Source: Mycolicibacterium chubuense NBB4
GTDB lineage: Bacteria > Actinomycetota > Actinomycetes > Mycobacteriales > Mycobacteriaceae
DNA: 64,000 nt
Direction: 5' to 3'
Assembly (NCBI RefSeq): GCF_000266905.1
Contig: NC_018027.1
Span: forward strand, 4,526,001-4,590,000
Below, one piece after another: positions 42,827 through 56,121 of this stretch; positions within the stretch are counted from its first letter, which is position 1, and each line of letters starts with the position of its first letter. Made by a program: the position numbers and the translations under genes. The notes under the pieces were generated by a model. That model had not been told where the DNA came from. It was given only the letters and a program-made list of their open reading frames with translations, and made no database searches.

Positions 42827-43684
42827 TCATTCCTTGTCCGACCACCGAAACACGCTCAAGCACGCGATCAGGCCCCCGACGCTCCACGCGGCAAGTACCA
42901 GGAACGTTCGCCAGTGCTCCCAGCTGCCGGCGGGCTCGAAGGCGGCCATCTGCTGCGGCAACAGCACCGATCGGAAACCCTGAGCCATCCACTTGACCGG
43001 GAAGAGGGAACCGATGGTGAGCATCCACGCCGGCAGCACCATGATCGGCACATAGGTTCCCGACAGGAACTGCAGGCCCACCGCGGGCCCGTTGGTGATG
43101 ACAGCCGCGGAGACCGCGTTGCTGGCGAGGTTGCTGATGAACAGACCCAGCAGCGAGCAGCTGAGAACCCCGAGGACGAACACCCACGCCAGCGTGAACC
43201 ACCCGAAGAGGTCGGTCGGCAGGCGCAGTCCGAAGACGACGATGCCGACCGACAGCAGCAGGACCGCCTCGGCGACACTCGCGATGCAGACCAGCATGAC
43301 CTTGCCGACGAAGTACGACAACGCCGTCGCGGGCGTCCCGCGCAGCCGCCGCAACGCACCGGTGTCGCGGTCGGCGGCAATGCTGATGCCCAGGTTGATG
43401 AACGACGTCGACAGGATCCCGTAGGCCAGCATGCTCGCGGCGATCACCGCACCGGTGCTGGTGTCGCTGCCCGGCAGCTTCGCCGAGAAGATCGACCCGA
43501 GCAGGATGCAGATCACCGCCGGCATCGAGAACGTCAGCACCATCTGTGCGGGCTGCCGGTAGAACATCTTCAGCTCGGGGACGATGCGCGACACTCCGAT
43601 GCGCAGCGGTGACGGCAACGCGGGCTCGGAGGCATCGGCGCGGCGCCCGGTTCGTACGGCGTTCTCCGCGTGGTTGATCGCCAT
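42827..43684 (-). CDS. ABC-2 type exporter permease (285 aa)
   Basis: Six predicted membrane helices follow the N-terminal PELKMFYRQPAQMVLTFSMP, the ABC-2 entry motif. Other features are RRLRGTPATALSYFVGKV (coupling loop) and LFPVKWMAQGFRSVLLP near the last helices, as in DrrB-type permeases. ATG 43684 shares a base with the ATPase stop; longer frames would run into that gene. With the ATPase it forms an exporter of drug/polyketide type, here probably for the PKS product. Confidence 0.88.
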   Translation of the reverse strand: MAINHAENAVRTGRRADASEPALPSPLRIGVSRIVPELKMFYRQPAQMVLTFSMPAVICILLGSIFSAKLPGSDTSTGAVIAASMLAYGILSTSFINLGISIAADRDTGALRRLRGTPATALSYFVGKVMLVCIASVAEAVLLLSVGIVVFGLRLPTDLFGWFTLAWVFVLGVLSCSLLGLFISNLASNAVSAAVITNGPAVGLQFLSGTYVPIMVLPAWMLTIGSLFPVKWMAQGFRSVLLPQQMAAFEPAGSWEHWRTFLVLAAWSVGGLIACLSVFRWSDKE

Positions 43685-44516
43685 CACGACAGGCCGATCA
43701 GGTGCAGGTACGCATCCTCGAGCGTCGGTCGGGTGACCGTCAGCTCGGCCAGTTCCACCCCGCCCGCCGACCGCTGCCGGATCAGCTCGGTCGGCTGATC
43801 CGTTCTCTCCACATGGATCTCGCCTCCCTGTACCCACCGGACCGTCGCCGCAGAGTCGACGTAGGCGGTCAGTCGTGCCGGCGAATCGACCGCCACCACT
43901 CGGCCGTCGGCGATGACCGCGACCCGGTCCGCGAGCGCGGCCGCCTCCTCCAGGTAGTGGGTGGTCAGCATGATGGTCGTTCCGTCGCGGGCCAACAGCT
44001 TGATGAGGTCCCAGAACTGACGTCGCGCCTCGGGGTCGAATCCAGTGGTGGGTTCGTCCAGGAAGAGCAGTTCGGGCATGCCGACGATGCCGAGAGCGAC
44101 ATCGAGGCGGCGCCGTTGCCCGCCGGACAGCGTCCTCACCTTCGCAGAGCGGACCGAGCCGAGCCCGACCAGCTCCAGGGCGTCCTCCACGGTCCGGACC
44201 TTGCCGTAGCACCTGGCGAACATCTGCATGGACTCGGACACGGTGAGCATCCCGAAGTCGGTGGCCTCCTGCAGCACGATGCCGATCTTGGCCCGCCAGC
44301 TCCGGCCGGCGGTGGCGGGGTCCTCCCCCAGGACCCGCACGTCCCCGGAGTCACGGTTGCGGTGACCCTCCAGGATCTCGATGGTCGTCGACTTGCCCGC
44401 CCCGTTGGGGCCGAGGATTGCGAACACCTCTCCGAAACCGACGTCGAGGTCCAGGTTCTGCACTGCGCGCAGCCGTCCGTAGGACTTCGAGAGCCGCCGC
44501 ACCGACACCGCCGACG

Positions 44517-44520
<4 letters not shown>
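43684..44520 (-). CDS. ABC exporter ATP-binding subunit (278 aa)
   Basis: It contains Walker A GPNGAGKST (about 36-44), signature LSGGQRRRLD, Walker B LLFLDEPTTGFDPE and switch His in TTHYLEEA. The C-terminal tail (ELAELTVTRPTLEDAYLHL) is that of DrrA-type exporters. GTG 44520 overlaps the PKS stop (GTGA), so it is coupled to the synthase; the permease gene follows with one shared base. Confidence 0.92.
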
Positions 44521-50051
<5,531 letters not shown>

Positions 50052-50100
50052 CCTTCATCCTCTGCGTCACCGGCATGCCCGTCCCCCGGGTCGACCGCGA

Positions 50101-51876
50101 TCAAGGCACCCGCGCGGTACCGAGGAGCCAATCCTCACTGATCGGGTTGGTGGACTGCTCATCTCGGTAGACGGACCGGAGTTCGGCCAGCAGCGAGTCG
50201 CGCTGCCACGCCTGCACCTGCGCCATGACGTCGTCGTCGGCGAACCGCCCGGAATGTTCGAGCAGGACGGCCTCCACGAGTTGTCCTGCCACTTGGCGGA
50301 GAAGCGTGGCGTTGGCGCCGAACTGCTCGGAGAACGACTCTGCCTCACCCATCATCGCGATGTGCAGCGTCTCCATGAAGTTCAGGCGCGCGTACAGATC
50401 GACGAACTTCACCGGGCAGTCACCCGACTCGACGCCGGCCCACTCTCGAAAGAACGCCTGCATGCGATTGCTGAGATCGATCATGCCCTGCAGGTGCGGC
50501 ACGACATCGGGCTGATCGGCCACCCGGACGAACCGGTCGTTGCTGTAGAGCAGTCCCACGAATCCCCAGTAGAAGGCGATGTCCCAGATGATCTTCGCCG
50601 ACATCACGGTGGGCGAGCCCATCAGTGTGTACTGATCCCGGTAGATCGCCAGCCACATGTCGGTCAGCGACCGGAACAGCGAATCGCTGATCGCCGAGCG
50701 CGCAACGACGTCGTCGCCGTCGAGATCGCGCGTGACCAGGTCGGTGACGAGCCCGTTGCCGATCGCGACGAGATCGAGTCCCGACGAGTACAGCGGATCC
50801 AGGAAGATCCCGGCATCACCGGTGAGACACCAGCGGTCCCGGCCGTCGAAGACCTTCGCGACGCTGTGGCTGTAGTGCTTCATCACCTTGAAATCCTTGA
50901 CCAGATGCTCGTGCTCGGCGAGCACGGCGGCGCACTGCGGTTCGCGCTCGCCGAGCCACTGCCTGGCCTTGTCCCACGTGTTGAAGCCGTCGAACGGATG
51001 GAACGCGGGGTCGGCGACGATGCCCACACTGGTGGCCCCGGACGCGAGCCGAATGAGCCACACCCAGTAGCCCTCACCCATCAGGTGATTGGTCGACAAC
51101 GCCCGATCACCTTCAAGGAGCCGGCCGTGCCAGGCCGGATCGTCGCTCCACGTGCCGACGTCGATCTCCGTCGCGACGCGAAACCACGCCGCGTTGCATG
51201 CGTGGCCGTTGTCGCGCCTCAAGTCCAGTCGTCGCGGCAGGGTTCGGTTGCGCCCCGACGCATCGACCACCCAGCGCGCCGTCGTCTCGGTCACCGCCTG
51301 CCCGCTCTGCACCGAGACGGTGTGGGGACTGCCCGCGGCCCCGAAGTCGACTGATCGGACTCGACCACCCGTGAAGGCAACGCCCTCGGCCGCGCACCGC
51401 CGATACAGCTCGTTCTCCAGCCTGCCGCGGTCGATCTGATAGGTCACCTGCGGCACGAACGACGAACTGCCGAGTTCCACGCGTTCAGCGATGTCAGTGT
51501 TCCCGTTGTGCGAGAAGAACATTCGCAGACCCATCTTGCGGATCTGCGCGCTCTGCAGGTGGTCTGCCAGGCCAAGGCGGTCCCGCAGGTACTGCGCGGA
51601 CACCTCCACCGTCGACTCCCCGACCGTGTGCGTGATCTCGGGGACCGGATGCGTATTGGGCTCGACGATCAGGATTCGCGTGACCGGGCGCGCGCGGCGC
51701 AGCTCGAGTGCCAGCGTGAGAGCCGCCACGCCTCCTCCGATGATGCACACGTCGTGATCCGGCGCGGGGGTATCGACCGGCGCCGCGGCCGCCGCCGACA
51801 GGCGAGTGCGTATCTTTTGTGCCAGCGCCGCACGCTCCTGCGAATTCAACTGAGAAAGCTGCGTTTTGGCATTCAT
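50101..51876 (-). CDS. Flavin-dependent halogenase-like oxidoreductase (591 aa)
   Basis: The FAD fold of the tryptophan/phenol halogenase family is seen: GGGVAALTLALE (47-58), the GEST loop (86-89), Lys114 in IRKMGLRMFF near the place of the catalytic Lys of halogenases, YWVWLIRL (270-277), close to the WxWxIP signature but with Arg for Pro, and GDAGIFLDPLYSSGLD. A C-terminal helical domain of about 180 residues is unassigned. The first 30 residues (LSQLNSQERAALAQKIRTRL) look like a docking helix. It starts the PKS operon (50 nt before the PKS). Hydroxylation instead of halogenation cannot be excluded. Confidence 0.8.
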   Translation of the reverse strand: MNAKTQLSQLNSQERAALAQKIRTRLSAAAAAPVDTPAPDHDVCIIGGGVAALTLALELRRARPVTRILIVEPNTHPVPEITHTVGESTVEVSAQYLRDRLGLADHLQSAQIRKMGLRMFFSHNGNTDIAERVELGSSSFVPQVTYQIDRGRLENELYRRCAAEGVAFTGGRVRSVDFGAAGSPHTVSVQSGQAVTETTARWVVDASGRNRTLPRRLDLRRDNGHACNAAWFRVATEIDVGTWSDDPAWHGRLLEGDRALSTNHLMGEGYWVWLIRLASGATSVGIVADPAFHPFDGFNTWDKARQWLGEREPQCAAVLAEHEHLVKDFKVMKHYSHSVAKVFDGRDRWCLTGDAGIFLDPLYSSGLDLVAIGNGLVTDLVTRDLDGDDVVARSAISDSLFRSLTDMWLAIYRDQYTLMGSPTVMSAKIIWDIAFYWGFVGLLYSNDRFVRVADQPDVVPHLQGMIDLSNRMQAFFREWAGVESGDCPVKFVDLYARLNFMETLHIAMMGEAESFSEQFGANATLLRQVAGQLVEAVLLEHSGRFADDDVMAQVQAWQRDSLLAELRSVYRDEQSTNPISEDWLLGTARVP

Positions 51877-52117
51877 GCGTTACCTTCCATCGGATCGCGG
51901 CACGAGCAGCGCTGAGAGATCCGGAGCGCCCGCACCACAGCCGCGGCCCGGGATGACGCGCCGTCGATGCCGTCGCCGGCACGACTTCACGGTGCCGACG
52001 CCCTCGCCTGCGGGACCCTTCGGGGCGCACGGATCGACCGGAACGTACGAGCTCGGAAACAGACACATCTTGGTCGGAATCTAGAGGCTCGAACCCTCGC
52101 GCGCACCGCCGAAGCGA

Positions 52118-53395
52118 TTACCGATTGGTGACGTCCTCGGGACGGTGCACCGGCGCCGGCGTCGGCTTTCGGTGTCTGCCGTAGACGAACTCGAAGATCG
52201 GCGACGTCATGAGGGTGGTGACGATGGCGACGATCACCAGGATGGTGAACAGCGTCGGGGTGATGATGCCCGCCTCGAGGCCGATGTTGAGCAGGATGAG
52301 TTCGATCAGGCCGCGAGCGTTCATCAGCGAACCCAGCGCGACGGATTCTCGGACGGGCACCCTGCGCAGGCGGGCCGCCACCGTGCATGCGACGCCCTTA
52401 CCGGCGATCGAAACCAGGAGTATGCCCAGCGTCACCGCCCATAGTGCCGGACTGTCGACCAGCCCGATCTCGGTGTTCAGTCCCGAGTAGACGAAGAACA
52501 GCGGCAACAGGAGCGTGGTGACGAGCGGCTCGAGGCGGCCGGTGACGTGCTCGGCGAAGAAACCGGACGGCATGGCGACACCGAGGATGAACGCACCGAA
52601 AATGGCGTAGATCCCGATGGTGTCGGTGAACCAGGCACAGACCATGAGCAGGCCGAGGACCGTGCTGAGCACTGGTGCGCTGACGGTGTTGCGGCGCTCC
52701 GACATCGGCCCGAGGACCTGCAGCGACCGCCGTCCGACCGTCAGGACCACCAGCGCGTACAGAATTCCGCCGCCGATGGCCACGACGGCCGTGACCGGGC
52801 TGCCTCGGTGCATGGCAAGGACTGTCGCCAGGATGCACCAGGACAGGACGTCGTCGGTTGCGCCGCAGGCCAGCGCGAGCGTGCCCAGAGGTGTTCCGGA
52901 GAGCCGCTTCTCGTAGATGATCCGGGCCAGCATCGGGAATGCGGTGGTCGCGATCGACGCGCCGAGGAACATCATCGCCATGACCGGCGTGACACTGTCT
53001 TCGAAGAAGGTCCCGCCGTCGAGCAGCGGCACGGCGACGACCGCACCCAGGGCGAGCGGCGTGGCGATCCCCGCCGCCGATACCGCGACCGCGGTGCCGG
53101 CGCGGTGCTTGATCAGATCGACATCGAAATTGAGGCCGATGAGGAACATGTAGAGCACCAGACCGATCTGCGCCAGCGTGTAGAGCACGGTGTTCGCCGC
53201 CCCCGACGGGAACAGGGCGTGCTGCACGTCGGGCGCGATGCGTCCCAGCAGGGACGGACCGAGCAGTACTCCGGCGATCATCTCCCCGACCACCTGCGGT
53301 TGCCCGAGCCGCTGCGCCAGCCAACCGACGACCCGGCACGCAGCGAGGATCACGGCCAGCTCCAGGAAGAAGTGGACGGCGACGGCTGCGGGCAT
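52118..53395 (-). CDS. CPA2-type cation:proton antiporter (425 aa)
   Basis: About twelve membrane helices are visible, with the family hallmarks LGQPQVVGEMIAGVLLGPSL near the N-terminus, IGLVLYMFLIGLNFD, GATDDVLSW (the Asp pair of the ion site) and SLMNARGLIELILLN. Such Kef/NapA-like proteins exchange Na+ or K+ for H+. ATG 53395 was chosen, with agga upstream; GTG 53419 is the alternative. It lies 241 nt upstream of the halogenase gene on the same strand, and similar antiporters accompany some PKS clusters, but a link is not proven. Confidence 0.88.
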   Translation of the reverse strand: MPAAVAVHFFLELAVILAACRVVGWLAQRLGQPQVVGEMIAGVLLGPSLLGRIAPDVQHALFPSGAANTVLYTLAQIGLVLYMFLIGLNFDVDLIKHRAGTAVAVSAAGIATPLALGAVVAVPLLDGGTFFEDSVTPVMAMMFLGASIATTAFPMLARIIYEKRLSGTPLGTLALACGATDDVLSWCILATVLAMHRGSPVTAVVAIGGGILYALVVLTVGRRSLQVLGPMSERRNTVSAPVLSTVLGLLMVCAWFTDTIGIYAIFGAFILGVAMPSGFFAEHVTGRLEPLVTTLLLPLFFVYSGLNTEIGLVDSPALWAVTLGILLVSIAGKGVACTVAARLRRVPVRESVALGSLMNARGLIELILLNIGLEAGIITPTLFTILVIVAIVTTLMTSPIFEFVYGRHRKPTPAPVHRPEDVTNR

Positions 53396-53483
53396 GGGCA
53401 AGGATCCTAGGGGCCGCACAGCGCAGGACGGAGCCGTCCGGGTGCGCCGTTACCGTCTGTTCACGGCCCCGGTCGCGGGCCGC

Positions 53484-54572
53484 TCACCACATGAGTCCGC
53501 GGATCATCGCCACCGGCGGGATGTCCTCGATCGAGACGAGACCCGCCGGCGCCCGGCACACCCAGTCGATCGCGTTGACCGCCCTCGCCGCCGTCGACAG
53601 ACACCCCGCGTCGGTCACATCCAGCACCGGATGCGACAGCTGGGTGCTCAGCTCGACGCGCGGCTCGCCTTCCACCACCACCTTGTGCACGCCGCTTCGC
53701 CCGTCGGGGGGAAACTCCCACTCCGGCGCTGCCGCGGTGGTGAGCCGGTTGACGTGTTCGACGGTGATGACGGGAACGCCGGCTCGCACACCTTCGACGG
53801 CGAACCGCACCGCAGCGAGCTGCCCGGGTTCGACCGTCGTCATCGTGCACTCGATCCGCTTCTCGGCATACCAGGGCTGGTATCGCTCCCGGATCTCGTC
53901 GAGCTCCGTGTCGAGGTGGCCGGCCACACTGCGCACCAAACCGCCGAAGAGCGACGTGATCACCCCGGGCTGGAAGGCCATCGGCAGGTCGTCAGCCGCA
54001 GTGCTGCCGAAACCCATTGCGGTCCCGGTGTATTCGTAATCGTCGTAGCTGCCGTAGTCGAAGATCTCTTGGACGGTGACCGATTCGGCCCTGCTCACCA
54101 GACTCAGTGCGGCGTGCACGGCGGTGTCCCCTGAGTAGCCCGGGTCGATACCGTTGACGTAGAGCGACGCGGAGCCGGCCGCGCACGCCTGCTCCAGCGG
54201 CACCCGTAACCAGTCATCGGCGTAGCGCGGTGTCACCAGCCACACCATCGATGTTCCGACGACATTGATTCCCGCGCAGAGGAACCGGGACATCTCCTCG
54301 ACTGCCGCCGCAGGCCGGGTCTCCCCGAGGGCGGTGTACACGACACACTCGGGCTTCAGGGCGATCAGCGCGTCGATGTCGTCGGTCGCAATGACACCGG
54401 TCGGCTGAGCCAGCCCGCACAGTTCCGCGGCGTCACGGCCGATCTTGTCGGGGCCCGCGGCGTGCACCCCCACCAACTCCAGGTCCGGGCGGCCGATGAT
54501 CGCCCGCAGCGAATGCCGGCCGACGTTGCCGGTCGCGAATTGCACAACTCTGCGCACCGGCTCATTCAACAC
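53484..54572 (-). CDS. Dihydrodipicolinate-reductase-like NAD(P)-dependent oxidoreductase (362 aa)
   Basis: A Rossmann N-terminus, RVVQFATGNVGRHSLRAII, and ELVGVHAAGPDKIGRDAAEL place it in the DapB-like group common in mycobacteria, whose members of about 350 residues are not true DapB and act on unknown, possibly steroid-related substrates. Other features are CVVYTALGETRPAA and YVNGIDPGYSGDTAVHAAL. The start is uncertain: GTG 54572 fits the family N-terminus; ATG 54626 would run through the palindrome at 54606-54619 and is less likely. Confidence 0.78.
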   Translation of the reverse strand: MLNEPVRRVVQFATGNVGRHSLRAIIGRPDLELVGVHAAGPDKIGRDAAELCGLAQPTGVIATDDIDALIALKPECVVYTALGETRPAAAVEEMSRFLCAGINVVGTSMVWLVTPRYADDWLRVPLEQACAAGSASLYVNGIDPGYSGDTAVHAALSLVSRAESVTVQEIFDYGSYDDYEYTGTAMGFGSTAADDLPMAFQPGVITSLFGGLVRSVAGHLDTELDEIRERYQPWYAEKRIECTMTTVEPGQLAAVRFAVEGVRAGVPVITVEHVNRLTTAAAPEWEFPPDGRSGVHKVVVEGEPRVELSTQLSHPVLDVTDAGCLSTAARAVNAIDWVCRAPAGLVSIEDIPPVAMIRGLMW

Positions 54573-54588
54573 GACCCGAAGTTGCCGA

Positions 54589-54616
54589 TTGACTACTTTT
54601 CTCAACTGACTATAGT
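54589..54616 (+). promoter_or_regulatory. SigA-type promoter, probably leaderless, for the ten-gene membrane/P450 operon
   Basis: TTGACT (54589-54594), a 16-nt spacer and TATAGT (54611-54616) form a near-consensus promoter. The start point would fall at about 54623-54625, on or next to the ATG at 54625, and no ribosome site precedes that ATG. Leaderless transcripts are common in mycobacteria. The -10 hexamer lies inside a perfect 14-bp palindrome. Confidence 0.65.
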
Positions 54617-54619
54617 CAG
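54606..54619. promoter_or_regulatory. 14-bp perfect palindrome over the -10 element (operator candidate)
   Basis: ctgacta-tagtcag covers the -10 hexamer of the promoter at 54589-54616. A repressor bound here would block RNA polymerase. The TetR-family protein encoded at 55400, the second gene of the operon, is the natural candidate. It also lies upstream of the divergent DapB-like gene. Confidence 0.6.
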
Positions 54620-54624
54620 CTTCC

Positions 54625-55356
54625 ATGGATCTGCCCGCCGTGAAGCTGGGCCGCGGTGACCGCCGCGATGTCACGCCGCGCCCGTCGGCCGGCGGACTCG
54701 ACGAACACATGGCGGCCTCACAGCAGGCACAGCGCCGGGCGGATAAGTGGCTGATCTCCGGCAGCCTCCTGATCGGTACCGCAGCCCTCGGTATCTTCGG
54801 GCTTCCACTGTTCCTTCGAGGCGTCTGGCTGCTCCGCACCGCCCAGCGCGACGGGCTCACGGTGCGACCGATGCTGGTCACTCTGCTCGGCTACCTCGTC
54901 ATCATCGACGCCGCGATCAACACCGTCGGCTGGGCCCTCGACCTCGTCGCCAACCACACCATCCTGGCTCGAGTTCTGTTGAACGGCTGGGGAAACATGT
55001 TCGACGCCGGCTACTTCTGGCACTACAACGAACTCTGGCTCGGCGGCGCCGCGGGACCTGGCGAGAAGGCCCTGGAAGTGGGACTGATCCTCACCGTGTT
55101 CACGATGCGCATCGCCGCGGCGATCGGATTCCTGCAGATGAAGCGGTGGGGCCATCAGTGGATGGTCATCACCTGCTGGATGGGCATCGTGATCTGGTGC
55201 ACCTACGTGTTCAACATGACCATGTTCGCCGACGTCCGCTTCGCCGGGGTGGTGCTGCCGGTCGTCGGCTGGTGGCTCTACGACATCTTCTACATCACGC
55301 CGTTCCTCGCGATCCCCTATCTGCACTCGGTGAACCGCGAGATCTTCTCGGATTGA
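54625..55356 (+). CDS. Six-helix membrane protein of unknown family, copy A (243 aa)
   Basis: About six membrane helices occupy residues 42-235. Conserved motifs shared with copy B (58599-59285) are [57 protein letters not shown] and the C-terminal VNREIF. About 75% of some 210 aligned residues are identical by eye. The His, Glu and Tyr in FWHYNELW and the His in WGHQWM could bind a metal or haem, which is inference. No family is recognised. It opens an operon containing NorQ/NorD-type maturation proteins. ATG 54625 coincides with the predicted transcription start; Met29 (54709) is an alternative. Confidence 0.75.
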   Translation: MDLPAVKLGRGDRRDVTPRPSAGGLDEHMAASQQAQRRADKWLISGSLLIGTAALGIFGLPLFLRGVWLLRTAQRDGLTVRPMLVTLLGYLVIIDAAINTVGWALDLVANHTILARVLLNGWGNMFDAGYFWHYNELWLGGAAGPGEKALEVGLILTVFTMRIAAAIGFLQMKRWGHQWMVITCWMGIVIWCTYVFNMTMFADVRFAGVVLPVVGWWLYDIFYITPFLAIPYLHSVNREIFSD

Positions 55357-55365
55357 CGATGACTT

Positions 55366-55387
55366 CACTCAGTGACATCACTCAGTG
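55366..55387 (+). promoter_or_regulatory. Tandem cactcagtg repeats before the TetR gene
   Basis: cactcagtg occurs at 55366-55374 and 55379-55387, each a 4+4 inverted repeat about a central c, with centres 13 bp apart. The pair fills the gap between copy A and the TetR gene and could be an internal operator. The sequence differs from the palindrome at 54606. Confidence 0.4.
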
Positions 55388-55399
55388 CCGGTGCCGGCG

Positions 55400-56011
55400 A
55401 TGACGCCGCATGTGCGACCGTCCTCGCGCGCCCTGCGCCGGATGCAGACGCGCGAACGCATCCTCGGAGCGGCGATCGCCGAGTTCCGGATCGCCGGTAT
55501 GGCCGGCGCCGACGTCAACGCGATCGTGACCGCGGCAGGCGTCGCCCACGGCACGTTCTTCTTCCACTTCCCGAGCAAGGAACACGTGCTCCTCGAGTTG
55601 GAGAGCCGCGAAGAAGCGCGGATGGCGGCGGAATTCACCCGGTTCCTCGACGTGCGGCACGACCTGACGACGGTACTGACCGAGGTGGTCGGGCTGGTGA
55701 CGCGCCTCGAGGAGCGGTTCGGCCCGGTGCTGTTCAAAGAGATTCTGGCCCTGCACTTCTCGCCGACCCGGCCGAACAGGGACGAATGGACCGATCACCC
55801 GCTGATCGTGCTGCTTGTCCGCGAGATCGAACGCGCCCGCGGCGACGGTGCCGGCGACCATCCGGAAGTCGACGCCTTCTACAGTGCTGCGTTCTTCCTG
55901 CTCGGGATCTACGGGGTGCTGACCACCACGACCAACAGCAAGACCCGCGACACGATGCTCGCCCAGCACGTGGCGAGCGTCCGTCGTGGCCTGACGATGA
56001 AGGAGAACTGA
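55400..56011 (+). CDS. TetR-family transcriptional regulator (203 aa)
   Basis: An N-terminal HTH (RMQTRERILGAAIAEFRIAG, GVAHGTFFFHFPSKEHVLLE) is followed by an all-helical ligand domain of about 140 residues. I prefer ATG 55400; a GTG at 55385 would overlap the tandem repeat. It is the second gene of the operon and the likely sensor that controls the palindrome at 54606-54619. The ligand could be the P450 substrate. Confidence 0.88.
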   Translation: MTPHVRPSSRALRRMQTRERILGAAIAEFRIAGMAGADVNAIVTAAGVAHGTFFFHFPSKEHVLLELESREEARMAAEFTRFLDVRHDLTTVLTEVVGLVTRLEERFGPVLFKEILALHFSPTRPNRDEWTDHPLIVLLVREIERARGDGAGDHPEVDAFYSAAFFLLGIYGVLTTTTNSKTRDTMLAQHVASVRRGLTMKEN

Positions 56012-56012
56012 C

Positions 56013-56117
56013 ATGGGCTGGATCTGGGAGATCCTGCGTTACGTCGCCGCCTGGGGCGGAACCGGGCTGATCATCTGGTTCTGGTACTGGATGTTCTCCA
56101 ACCTCGGCACCTTCTGA
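56013..56117 (+). CDS. Very small single-helix membrane protein (34 aa)
   Basis: A 35-codon gene starts 1 nt after the TetR stop, with gagaa upstream; the next gene begins 4 nt after its stop. It encodes MGWIWEILRYVAAW and GLIIWFWYWMFSNL, a Trp-rich single membrane helix. Its place in a compact operon argues that it is real. Small helices of this kind are often structural subunits of membrane enzyme complexes. Confidence 0.65.
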   Translation: MGWIWEILRYVAAWGGTGLIIWFWYWMFSNLGTF

Positions 56118-56121
56118 CCCG

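Noticed and set aside
53484..54881. Longer 465-aa version of the DapB-like protein
   Set aside because: The extra N-terminus is antisense to copy A and crosses the promoter and palindrome; the family N-terminus fits the start near 54572.
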